From Acidithiobacillus ferrivorans (GTDB lineage Bacteria > Pseudomonadota > Gammaproteobacteria > Acidithiobacillales > Acidithiobacillaceae): a stretch of DNA of 46,595 nucleotides. The notes under the pieces are model-generated. The model saw nothing but the letters and a program-made list of their open reading frames with translations. It was not told where the DNA came from and made no database searches. The position numbers and the translations under genes are program-made. This document shows, piece after piece, positions 32,057 through 43,523 of the stretch. The DNA is taken from the NCBI GenBank assembly GCA_018853935.1, contig JAAOMR010000103.1, positions 1 to 46,595 of the forward strand, read 5' to 3'. Each line of letters opens with the position of its first letter. The stretch's first letter is position 1.

Positions 32057-32523
32057 GGCGCGATTAAATGGGGCTGGCTGACGTGTACTGGTTTTAGAGG
32101 GGTGTCCTATGCCATACGCGCCCTTGGCGCGGGGAAGATTCGTGCAGTACGAGAAGACCAGAGACGCAAAAAGTGGCCTTCGGCCACCCCGCTTTCCGTC
32201 CCCGGTGCGCATTCGCTTCCGGGGTCCCCTCGCCGGAGCGGGGCGCGCTGGTGCGCGCTTTTCACTGCGCGTCCGCCTCCGCGTCCATTCTTCTGTTTTT
32301 TGCCATCAAGATCGGGGTCGGGATGGGGTGGGGGCCGCTTCGCGGGGGAGGAATCGGGGCAGTCAAAAGAGGGTTTGGCACTCTTTTGAGGTAAGTGCTT
32401 GATTAAAAATGCTTACCCTTGTTCTGCGTCGTCATTTCATTCCTTGCTTGCGCATATCTCCCCCCGGAGCTTTCGCTCCGACCCCCCTGGGGGGTGTTTA
32501 TCCGGCGGGGAAGGGTTGTTGGT
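32057..32523. other. GC-rich hairpin region without a convincing gene
   Basis: Open frames here are Arg/Pro/Gly-rich and lack good ribosome-binding sites. The DNA holds several inverted repeats, for example GTGGCC-TTC-GGCCAC (32172-32186), CCCCGG/CCGGGG and GGAGC-TTTC-GCTCC (32467-32480). It leads into the iteron-like array. Confidence 0.35.
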
Positions 32524-32694
32524 GTTAAGTAACGGACAGCCCTCACTTTGCGCTCGCCAAATTTGGCGACCCCAAATGTTAGTAACGGACAATCCCGTAA
32601 CCGACTGATTAGTTGGGCTGTTAATTAACGGTACATCTGGATTTTCACTTGTTAAGTAACGGACGCGGTGCTATGATGTTAAGTAACGGAACAC
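32524..32694 (+). repeat. Iteron-like array, five repeats of GTTAAGTAACGGACA
   Basis: Copies start at 32524 (perfect), 32578 (one A missing), 32620 (GTTAATTAACGGTACA), 32651 (14 of 15) and 32678 (GTTAAGTAACGGAAC). All point the same way, and the last ends 15 bases before the J-domain start. Directly repeated 15-mers at irregular spacing fit an iteron origin or a multi-site operator. No initiator of the RepA/TrfA kind is recognised in the element. Confidence 0.75.
32554..32569. promoter_or_regulatory. 16-bp perfect palindrome
   Basis: TCGCCAAATTTGGCGA lies between the first and second iteron-like repeats. It is a likely binding site for a dimeric regulator. Confidence 0.55.
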
Positions 32695-32709
32695 ACCAAG
32701 GAGCAAGTC

Positions 32710-33189
32710 ATGGACGTAATTGAAGCAGCGGGCTATCTGGGCACATCAGCAAGCGCTGATGATGCAGGTATAAAGCGATCGTGGCGGGAAGCGGCCAGCC
32801 GGTGGCACCCTGATCGTGGTGGCGACCATGAAGCGATGCAGACGATCAACGCGGCGCGCGACCTTCTCTTGAGCATGACGCGGGAGGCTAGGCGGGCAGA
32901 AAAAAAGCGATTGGCTCCGAAGCTTGACGCAATCATCGACAAAATATGGGCAGAAATGGACACTTGGGATGCGCGTGTGGCCGCGACCGCAGCCGCAAAA
33001 ACTCCACCACCCGAACCGATACCCACACCCAAAACTACTAAACGCCGAGCGGCACAGTGGGAAGCACGAAACGCGGATAAAGTCCGATTACAGACCACCG
33101 CCCGAGTGAAGGCCCACCGCTCCAAAAATCCGGAGGAGTACCGCTCATACATGAGAGAGTACATGAAGAACCGCCGCGCAAAGCCTTGA
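32710..33189 (+). CDS. J-domain protein
   Basis: The 159-residue protein starts with a J domain (about residues 5-60) whose HPD motif is in WREAASRWHPDRGGDHEAM. AAGGAG precedes the ATG. A Lys/Arg-rich helical tail with a YRSYMREYMKNRR segment follows and may bind DNA or RNA. J proteins stimulate DnaK. Directly behind an iteron-like array, a role in remodelling a replication initiator, as DnaJ does for plasmid RepA proteins, is attractive but unproven. Confidence 0.72.
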   Translation: MDVIEAAGYLGTSASADDAGIKRSWREAASRWHPDRGGDHEAMQTINAARDLLLSMTREARRAEKKRLAPKLDAIIDKIWAEMDTWDARVAATAAAKTPPPEPIPTPKTTKRRAAQWEARNADKVRLQTTARVKAHRSKNPEEYRSYMREYMKNRRAKP

Positions 33190-33254
33190 AACATTGGGAG
33201 ACTGCCACTTTCCAGCCATATGACCGCCGCCCATATCACACCCAGAAAACCATA

Positions 33255-33373
33255 CCAAAAATAATTTCAAATTATTTTCAAATGCCTGTAACATGCTGAT
33301 CTCATTGGAATTAATAATATCAGCACCCCTTAATGTATGGCTTTCAACCCACCATGCAAACCACTTTTGACAA
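33255..33373. repeat. Right-end copy of the repeat shared with the left end
   Basis: It contains the perfect inverted repeat AAAATAATTT-C-AAATTATTTT (33258-33278), ATCAGCACCCCTTAATGTAT and CCACTTTTGACAA, matching 6698-6817. The AT-rich palindrome is the best-conserved part. Confidence 0.65.
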
Positions 33374-33402
33374 ATAAATCAAAGATTTGACAAAAAAAGT
33401 GC

Positions 33403-33431
33403 TTGACGGGGGTTTAGTGGGCGTTTATACT
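33403..33431 (+). promoter_or_regulatory. Strong sigma70-type promoter
   Basis: TTGACG (33403-33408), a 17-base spacer and TATACT (33426-33431) form a near-consensus promoter. It points toward the 3' end of the integrase gene, against it. Transcription would start about at the ATG at 33439. Confidence 0.7.
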
Positions 33432-33438
33432 ATTATAC

Positions 33439-33492
33439 ATGGAAGCAAATGGCAAGGGTGGTGCAGGTGGGTCACTTCTAAGGAAATGCTGA
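33439..33492 (+). CDS. Possible leaderless 17-residue peptide
   Basis: The frame MEANGKGGAGGSLLRKC follows the strong promoter with an ATG at the expected first transcribed base. There is no ribosome-binding site, so it would be leaderless; it may equally be only the start of an RNA antisense to the integrase. Confidence 0.2.
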   Translation: MEANGKGGAGGSLLRKC

Positions 33493-33508
33493 GTTGATAA
33501 AAGTGCGG

Positions 33509-34585
33509 TTACCCCATGCGCTTCGCCAGATCCTCCGCCCGCAGGTGGGTGTACCGCTTCAACATCTGGAGTGTCTTGTGCCCGGTAATGGTGGAAACTT
33601 CCATGGGGTTGAAGCCTTTCTCGAACAGTCGGCTTGTGGCTTCGTGGCGGAGGTCGTGGAATCTTAGGCCTTCGATGTCAGCACGGCGGCAGGCCCGCAC
33701 GAATGCCTGATGGATGCCCTCATAGGTAGTACCGAACACACGCCCGTCCAGATTGCGCGGCAGGGCTTCCAGCGTTGCCACTGCGCGACTGGAGAGGGGT
33801 ACCGTGCGGGCATCACCGTTCTTTGTCTCTGGCAGGTGTGCCGTGCGCTTTTTCAGGTCCACGTCCGCCCATTGGAGCCCAATGCTCTTTTTCTCTTGGC
33901 TTCCGGTTTTTTTATCAAGTACCCACTTCTCCAATATCTCACCCGCCCGCATGGCGGTCTCAATGGCGAAGATGACCACAGGACGCAGCCAGGCGTTGCG
34001 TGCCTCGGCGCATGCGGCCAGTAGCTTTTCCTCTTCGTCATCTATCAGGCGGCGATCTCTGGACTTCGCCTGGGCGGGCATCTTGATCTGTACGCACGGA
34101 TTGCCGTGCGCAAGAGGGATTCCCCACTCTTTCATCGCGAGGTTTACTACGCGCGAGAGCAGGGACAAAGCATGTCTAACCGTCTGCGGCGATACCGCCT
34201 TTCCGGTTTTCTTGCTGATCGTCTTGAGTCGATGATCTCGATATGTAGCGACAGCTTCAGGGGACAATGCGGCCAGCGGCATGCGCCCCAGTTCGGACTC
34301 GGTAAGAATCTTGATGAGCGATTCAGTGCCCTGTTTGCCCTTCTTATCCGGCAGAACTTCGCGTTCATACCGTGCAAGCATGTCTGCAACTGTTGTGGTC
34401 TCGGCGCGGCTATGATCCCGCCAGACGCCCTTATCCATCTCGCTCTCGATGGATCGCGCCCACTGCTCCGCTTCCTTTTTCCCGCGAAATGTTTTTGAGC
34501 GCGTCGGGTACCCCTTCCGGATCACCCGCGCTTGCCACCCTATCAGGTTTTCATCTTTGTCGTATCTGGGGCCAACTGATGCCAT
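33509..34585 (-). CDS. int: Tyrosine recombinase (integrase) of the element
   Basis: The 358-residue protein has an N-terminal arm/SAM-like DNA-binding part (KGYPTRSKTFRGKKEAEQWA ... TVADMLARYE). The catalytic domain shows ETAMRAGEIL (Arg), LRFHDLRHEATSRLF (His-x-x-Arg), ITGHKT (His) and MLKRYTHL (Tyr). It resembles P4-family integrases that use tRNA genes. GGAGA lies 8 bases before the ATG. Its start is 111 bases from the att repeat, in the usual place. It would insert and, with a helper, excise the element. Confidence 0.93.
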   Translation of the reverse strand: MASVGPRYDKDENLIGWQARVIRKGYPTRSKTFRGKKEAEQWARSIESEMDKGVWRDHSRAETTTVADMLARYEREVLPDKKGKQGTESLIKILTESELGRMPLAALSPEAVATYRDHRLKTISKKTGKAVSPQTVRHALSLLSRVVNLAMKEWGIPLAHGNPCVQIKMPAQAKSRDRRLIDDEEEKLLAACAEARNAWLRPVVIFAIETAMRAGEILEKWVLDKKTGSQEKKSIGLQWADVDLKKRTAHLPETKNGDARTVPLSSRAVATLEALPRNLDGRVFGTTYEGIHQAFVRACRRADIEGLRFHDLRHEATSRLFEKGFNPMEVSTITGHKTLQMLKRYTHLRAEDLAKRMG

Positions 34586-34695
34586 ATTCGCGCTCTCCGC
34601 TCAACCGTCCGAATGTCCATTTGAGCATTTATTGAGCGAAAATTCAATATTGAGCGATTAACAAGGGTGGCAATGCCAGTAAGTTATTGTTTTAT

Positions 34696-34745
34696 TTGGT
34701 GCGCCTGACAGGAATCGAACCTGTAACCTACGGCTTAGAAGGCCG
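34696..34745 (-). repeat. att direct repeat at the integrase-proximal end
   Basis: These 50 bases match 6443-6492 apart from one base and form the 3' part of the intact tRNA-Arg gene. The integration kept the tRNA functional. Confidence 0.92.
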
Positions 34746-34773
34746 TTGCTCTATCCGGTTGAGCTACAGGCGC
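34697..34773 (-). tRNA. tRNA-Arg (anticodon UCU)
   Basis: On the minus strand a full cloverleaf can be folded: acceptor GCGCCTG/CAGGCGC, D arm TAGCTCAACCGGATAGAGCA, anticodon loop CTTCTAA, T loop GGTTCGATTCC and encoded CCA. It serves as the integration site of the element. Its original terminator is probably the one now at 6404-6436. Confidence 0.95.
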
Positions 34774-34906
34774 AAGGGATAATCCGACAATAAATCGTCC
34801 GCGCCATTGTAGAGGACCGGCGGCGGTCAGGGAAGCAGGCGTGCCCCCTTTTCGCTGACGGCTGCCAGCGTGTATGGTTAGTGGTATCAGCAGATCGGAG
34901 CAGAGC

Positions 34907-36934
34907 ATGGACAAGCGCTTTACCCTGGAGAGCAGTTTTCCACCGCAGGGTGACCAGCCGGAGGCCATCCGCCTGTTGGTGAGTGGCCTTGCCTCTGGTG
35001 AATTTTTCCAGACCCTGTTGGGGGTGACCGGTTCAGGCAAGACCTTCACCATGGCCAACGTCATTGCAAACACCCACCGGCCCGCCATCATCATGGCACC
35101 CAACAAGACCCTGGCAGCGCAGCTCTACGCGGAGATGCGCGCGTTTTTTCCTCACAATGCCGTGGAGTATTTCGTCAGCTATTACGATTACTACCAGCCC
35201 GAGGCCTACGTTCCTTCCTCCGATACGTTTATTGAAAAAGACGCCGCCATCAATGACCACATCGAGCAGATGCGCCTCTCTGCCACCAAGGCCCTGCTGG
35301 AACGGCCGGATGTCATCATCGTGGCCACCGTTTCCGCTATCTACGGTCTAGGTGATCCGGCCTCCTACCATGGCATGATTCTGCATCTGCGCGAGTCTGC
35401 CACCATGGATCAACGTGCTATCCTCAAGCGTCTGGCGGAGATGCAATACAGCCGCAATCCTTTGGAAATGAAGCGCGGCACCTTTCGCGTCAACGGCGAC
35501 GTCATCGATATATGGCCCGCAGAAAGTGAGGACGAAGCCGTTCGCATTGAGCTTTTTGGCGACGAACTGGAGCGACTCTCGCTCTTCGATCCCCTGACTG
35601 GCAAGACCATCACCCGCCTGCCGCGTTACACTATCTACCCCAAAAGCCACTACGTCACCCCGCGCGAGACCATTCTCGCGGCGCTGGACGCTATTAAGGA
35701 CGAACTTCGCTCGCGTCTGGAGGACCTACGCCGCGCCAACAAGCTGGTCGAGGCGCAACGGTTGGAACAGCGTACCCGTTTTGATCTGGAGATGATGGCC
35801 GAGCTGGGGTATTGCTCGGGGATCGAGAATTACTCCCGCTACCTTTCGGGACGGGTGCCCGGTCAGGCCCCGCCGACCCTGATGGATTATCTGCCCAAGG
35901 ACGCCCTACTGTTTATGGATGAATCCCACGTGACCGTCCCGCAGTTCGGTGGCATGTACAAAGGCGATCGTTCGCGTAAGGAAACCTTGGTGGAATATGG
36001 TTTTCGTCTGCCCTCAGCGCTGGACAACCGGCCCTTGATGTTCCCCGAGTTTGAGTCACTCATGCCGCAGACCGTGTTTATTTCTGCAACACCCGGTCCC
36101 TACGAGCTGGAACACTCCGGGCAGGTGGTGGAGCAGGTGGTACGGCCCACCGGCCTGGTCGATCCGGCTGTGGACATCCGCCCGGCGAAGGGGCAGGTCG
36201 ATGATCTGATCAGTGAAATCAACATCGTTGTGCGTACCGGTTGGCGCATTCTGGTGACGACGTTGACCAAACGGATGGCCGAAGATTTAGCCGATTATCT
36301 CCATGAACTGGGGATCAAATGCCGTTACTTGCACTCTGATATCGAGACGGTGGAGCGGGTAGAGATCATTCGCGATCTGCGTGCCGGGGTGTTCGACGTG
36401 TTGATCGGGATTAACCTGCTGCGGGAAGGCCTGGATATGCCGGAGGTGGCATTGGTCGCTATTTTGGATGCGGATAAGGAGGGCTTCCTGCGCTCGGAAC
36501 GGTCGCTGATTCAGACCATCGGGCGCGCTGCGCGCAACCTGCACGGACGGGCCATTCTCTACGCGGACAGCGTCACTAAATCCATGGCCCGGGCCATAGC
36601 CGAAACCGACCGCCGCCGCGAGAAGCAGTTGCAGTTTAATGCGGAGCATGACATCACCCCGCGCGGCATCATTAAGCCGGTGTCAGACATGATTGAGGGT
36701 GTCTACCGGCGCAATGCCCAACCCGCCGCGCGCGCTGCGGAAAAAAGTGCGGATTATCGCGTGCTCAATGACCATCAAGCCATTTCTAAAAAAATCAATG
36801 AGCTGGAGGATGCTATGTACCGTCACGCCCGCAATCTTGAGTTTGAACAGGCGGCGGCGCTGCGAGACGACATCAAAAAACTGGAGGCCCGTCTGCTGGG
36901 TACCGATCTGCCGGTATCTCTGGAAGAAGACTGA
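34907..36934 (+). CDS. uvrB: UvrABC excinuclease subunit B
   Basis: The 675-residue protein is a typical UvrB. It has Walker A GVTGSGKT near residue 39, the beta-hairpin region [12 protein letters not shown] that clamps damaged DNA, helicase motifs ([34 protein letters not shown]) and the C-terminal UVR motif that binds UvrC. GGAG 6 bases before the ATG fixes the start at 34907. It verifies lesions brought by UvrA in nucleotide excision repair. uvrC lies 6.6 kb downstream. Confidence 0.97.
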   Translation: MDKRFTLESSFPPQGDQPEAIRLLVSGLASGEFFQTLLGVTGSGKTFTMANVIANTHRPAIIMAPNKTLAAQLYAEMRAFFPHNAVEYFVSYYDYYQPEAYVPSSDTFIEKDAAINDHIEQMRLSATKALLERPDVIIVATVSAIYGLGDPASYHGMILHLRESATMDQRAILKRLAEMQYSRNPLEMKRGTFRVNGDVIDIWPAESEDEAVRIELFGDELERLSLFDPLTGKTITRLPRYTIYPKSHYVTPRETILAALDAIKDELRSRLEDLRRANKLVEAQRLEQRTRFDLEMMAELGYCSGIENYSRYLSGRVPGQAPPTLMDYLPKDALLFMDESHVTVPQFGGMYKGDRSRKETLVEYGFRLPSALDNRPLMFPEFESLMPQTVFISATPGPYELEHSGQVVEQVVRPTGLVDPAVDIRPAKGQVDDLISEINIVVRTGWRILVTTLTKRMAEDLADYLHELGIKCRYLHSDIETVERVEIIRDLRAGVFDVLIGINLLREGLDMPEVALVAILDADKEGFLRSERSLIQTIGRAARNLHGRAILYADSVTKSMARAIAETDRRREKQLQFNAEHDITPRGIIKPVSDMIEGVYRRNAQPAARAAEKSADYRVLNDHQAISKKINELEDAMYRHARNLEFEQAAALRDDIKKLEARLLGTDLPVSLEED

Positions 36935-37035
36935 GGTGCGACTCATAAGGACAAAAGCACGTTCTGCAACTTGACGCCGAGTAGGGTATTGCCTATCTTG
37001 TAAACCAACCAGACGGTATGTAATGACAGGAGAAC

Positions 37036-38091
37036 ATGATTATGATGAAGGCTAAAGCCTATGCTGCTCAGACTGCCAGCAGCCCATTGGCGCCCTACGA
37101 AGTCCTGCGTCGTGAGCCAGGTCCTGATGATGTACAAATAGATATACTCTTTTGCGGTGTTTGCCATTCCGATTTGCACACCGCCCGCAATGAGTGGAAA
37201 AACACGCTGTATCCCTCTATTCCCGGTCACGAAATTGTGGGTCGCGTCGTTGCCGTCGGTAAAGAGGTCAAACATTTTAAAGTCGGTGATTTCGCCGGTG
37301 TTGGCTGTATGGTGGATAGTTGTGGGCACTGTCCGTCCTGTGCCGAGGGTGAGGAGCAGTACTGCGATAACGGATTCACCGGAACCTACAACGGCCCGGT
37401 ATTCGGCGGCGAAAATACCTACGGCGGCTATTCCCAGAGCGTGGTAGTCAAAGAATCCTTTGTGCTGAAGATTCGGCATGATGAAAAAGATCTGGCGCGC
37501 GTGGCGCCGCTGCTCTGCGCCGGTATCACCACGTACTCGCCCTTACGCCACTGGGGTGTCGGACCGGGTAAAAAGGTCGGCATTGTCGGCCTGGGCGGCC
37601 TCGGTCATATGGGCGTCCAGTTGGCGCACGCCATGGGTGCCCATGTGGTGCTGTTCACCACTTCCCTCGGCAAAGTGGAGGATGGTAAGCGGTTGGGGGC
37701 GGATGAGGTCTGCATCTCCAAAGATGACGCGCAAATGGCCAGCCATGCCAATAGCTTTGATTTTATCCTCAATACCGTGGCGGTGTCCCATAATCTGGAC
37801 ACCTTCCTTAACCTGCTCAAGCGGGATGGTACGATGACGCTGGTGGGTGCGCCGGCAGAGCCGCATCCGTCACCAGAAGTCTTCAACCTGATTTTTAAGC
37901 GTCGGCAGCTCGCGGGCTCCCTTATTGGTGGTATTCGGGAAACGCAGGAGATGCTGGATTTCTGCGCGCAGCACGGGATTGGTTCGGATGTCGAGATGAT
38001 CCCCATGGACTACATCAATACCGCCTACGAAAGAATGCTGAAGAGCGACGTGAAGTATCGCTTTGTGATTGACATGGCGACGCTGAAATAA
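37036..38091 (+). CDS. Zinc-dependent alcohol dehydrogenase (YahK/cinnamyl-alcohol dehydrogenase type)
   Basis: The 351-residue protein has catalytic zinc ligands in GVCHSDLHTARNEW and PGHEIVGRV. The structural zinc site is C-G-H-C-P-S-C followed by EQYC, and the Rossmann motif is GLGGLGHMGVQLAHAMG. The family reduces aldehydes with NADPH. AGGAGA precedes the ATG at 37036; in-frame ATGs at 37042 and 37045 are also possible. A strong terminator follows at 38141. Confidence 0.9.
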   Translation: MIMMKAKAYAAQTASSPLAPYEVLRREPGPDDVQIDILFCGVCHSDLHTARNEWKNTLYPSIPGHEIVGRVVAVGKEVKHFKVGDFAGVGCMVDSCGHCPSCAEGEEQYCDNGFTGTYNGPVFGGENTYGGYSQSVVVKESFVLKIRHDEKDLARVAPLLCAGITTYSPLRHWGVGPGKKVGIVGLGGLGHMGVQLAHAMGAHVVLFTTSLGKVEDGKRLGADEVCISKDDAQMASHANSFDFILNTVAVSHNLDTFLNLLKRDGTMTLVGAPAEPHPSPEVFNLIFKRRQLAGSLIGGIRETQEMLDFCAQHGIGSDVEMIPMDYINTAYERMLKSDVKYRFVIDMATLK

Positions 38092-38140
38092 TCCTCCAGG
38101 GCCGAAGATAATCGGCCCTGATTGCCAGCAGAGTGAAGGG

Positions 38141-42069
<3,929 letters not shown>

Positions 42070-42123
42070 AAGGAATTTAACGAGATATTTTCTGGTCCGT
42101 TAAATTTTCGGGGATTTTTCGGT

Positions 42124-42489
42124 ATGGGCTATTGGGCGCGCGTAAAAAATAGCGTAGGCACTGCTAAGGCGGACGTGCGTCTTGTAGATTTTATGCTTCT
42201 CACCGTGTTGTGCGCCTTGCAATATCCACTTTGGTTTGCTTCTGGAAGCTGGTGGAATGTTGTGGAGTTGCACCAGAAACTGGAAAGCAAGCAGGTTATT
42301 TTAAAGCAGTTAGAAGATCGCAACGATCTTTTAACTGCGCAGGTGACGAGCCTGCAAACGGGGAGCCATGCTGTTGAAGAGCTGGCCCGACGTCATTTGG
42401 GGATGGTCAGTAAAGGCGAGGTGTTTGTCTGGGTGATTCCGGCCAAAGGTACTCCCAAACGCGTGAATACAATTACCCAAGTATCCTGA
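42124..42489 (+). CDS. ftsB: Cell division protein FtsB
   Basis: The 121-residue protein has one N-terminal membrane span (FMLLTVLCALQYPLWFA), a short coiled coil (LHQKLESKQVILKQLEDRNDLLTAQV) and the conserved EELARRHLGMVSKGEVFVWV of the DivIC/FtsB family. FtsB joins FtsL and FtsQ in the divisome. Position after eno is common in proteobacteria. The inverted repeat AATTTAACG/CGTTAAATT (42074-42106) lies between eno and this gene and may weaken read-through. Confidence 0.9.
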   Translation: MGYWARVKNSVGTAKADVRLVDFMLLTVLCALQYPLWFASGSWWNVVELHQKLESKQVILKQLEDRNDLLTAQVTSLQTGSHAVEELARRHLGMVSKGEVFVWVIPAKGTPKRVNTITQVS

Positions 42490-42538
42490 GCTGTGCCGGG
42501 CGTTGCGCTGATCCGGTAATATATCCGTTTATGATCGG

Positions 42539-43099
42539 TCAGGAGCGGTCGATGTAACTGCCGTCTACTGTGTTCACCCGGATTTTTTCACCCGCATTCA
42601 CAAACTGCGGGACCATAACCGTAATGCCGGTTTCCATACGTGCGGCCTTGTAGGAGCCGGTAGCGGTTTGTCCCTTAATGGCGGGGTCAGCTTCACTCAC
42701 TTCTAAAACAACCACCGGCGGCAATTCAACGCCAATGGGTCTGTCGTTATGCAGGTTGATCTGGATTTCGGTATTGGGCAAGAGATAGCCGGTTTGTCCT
42801 TCGAGCAGATCAGCACTGAGAATGAGCTGTTCAAAGTTCTCGTTGTCCATAAAGACATAGCCAGTGGCATCTGCATATAGATACTGCATGGTACGCGGCT
42901 CGACGACGGCCTTCTCTACACTTTCTCCGGAGCGGAAGCGGGTATTGGACTTGGTACCCGTCTCAATATTCTTCATCTCGATCTGCACGAAGGCACCACC
43001 TTTGCCGGGCTTCACGAAATCGGTTTTGAGTACACGCCAAAGTCCTTTTTCATGCTCCAGAATATTGCCGAGGCGGATATCAAAGGCGGAAATCTTCAT
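42539..43099 (-). CDS. efp: Elongation factor P
   Basis: The 186-residue protein shows the three-domain EF-P pattern: an N-terminal KOW-like domain with KPGKGGAF, where Lys33 is the residue modified in lysylated EF-Ps; middle and C-terminal OB domains; and the ending GEKIRVNTVDGSYIDRS. It relieves ribosome stalling at proline runs. It is transcribed toward ftsB and divergently from the DUF971 gene. Confidence 0.97.
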   Translation of the reverse strand: MKISAFDIRLGNILEHEKGLWRVLKTDFVKPGKGGAFVQIEMKNIETGTKSNTRFRSGESVEKAVVEPRTMQYLYADATGYVFMDNENFEQLILSADLLEGQTGYLLPNTEIQINLHNDRPIGVELPPVVVLEVSEADPAIKGQTATGSYKAARMETGITVMVPQFVNAGEKIRVNTVDGSYIDRS

Positions 43100-43188
43100 A
43101 CGCTAGTCCTTCTGGGCATTCCCTTTAGAGGGCGTGAATTGTACCCTAGAGGCTCATTTCTGACCAGCCCGGTCCCTGAGAGGTAATC

Positions 43189-43491
43189 ATGTCTGAGCCC
43201 CGTACCCAGCCCCTGGAGATTCGTCCCCTCATGATCAGTCGCATCTTGGAAGTAGATTGGGCCGACGCTCACACCAGCCGCCTGACCTTTGAACACCTGC
43301 GGGTGGAATGTCCCTGCGCGGAGTGTAAGGGGCATACACCTGATCAGGCACGGGTGATTACCGGTAAAGCGGACGTGAGCATTGTGGATGTAGCCCCGGT
43401 GGGGAACTATGCGGTGCAGCTGCATTTCAGTGATGGCCATAGCACCGGCATTTTCACGTGGGAGTATCTGCGTATGCTGGATAGTGAATGA
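43189..43491 (+). CDS. DUF971 (GBBH-like N-terminal domain) protein
   Basis: The 100-residue protein has EVDWADAHTSRLTFEHLRVE, CPCAECKGH and GIFTWEYLRML, typical of DUF971. The cysteines and histidine could bind zinc, as in the N-terminal domain of gamma-butyrobetaine hydroxylase. The small stand-alone form is common in bacteria, sometimes near iron-sulfur carrier genes. The exact role is unknown. Confidence 0.88.
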   Translation: MSEPRTQPLEIRPLMISRILEVDWADAHTSRLTFEHLRVECPCAECKGHTPDQARVITGKADVSIVDVAPVGNYAVQLHFSDGHSTGIFTWEYLRMLDSE

Positions 43492-43523
43492 GTGCTATGG
43501 GTGTTCAAAATTGCTGAAATCTG

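Larger units (their letters stand above)
6443..34745. mobile_element. Integrative mobilizable element in tRNA-Arg(UCU)
   Basis: The element is defined by the 50-bp tRNA-derived direct repeat at both ends, 28,253 bases apart, and by a tyrosine recombinase next to the intact tRNA. It encodes a MobF relaxase, two coupling-protein ATPases and an stb-like operon, but no VirB4, VirB6, VirB8-10 or VirB11 homologue is seen. That favours a mobilizable rather than self-transmissible element. A TOPRIM-helicase, an iteron-like array and a J-domain protein suggest that the excised circle may replicate. Confidence 0.85.

Noticed and set aside
31976-32402. Overlapping Arg/Pro-rich plus-strand frames
   Set aside because: GC-rich hairpin DNA without stop codons gives such frames by chance; no start signal and the 61-bp repeat lies inside.
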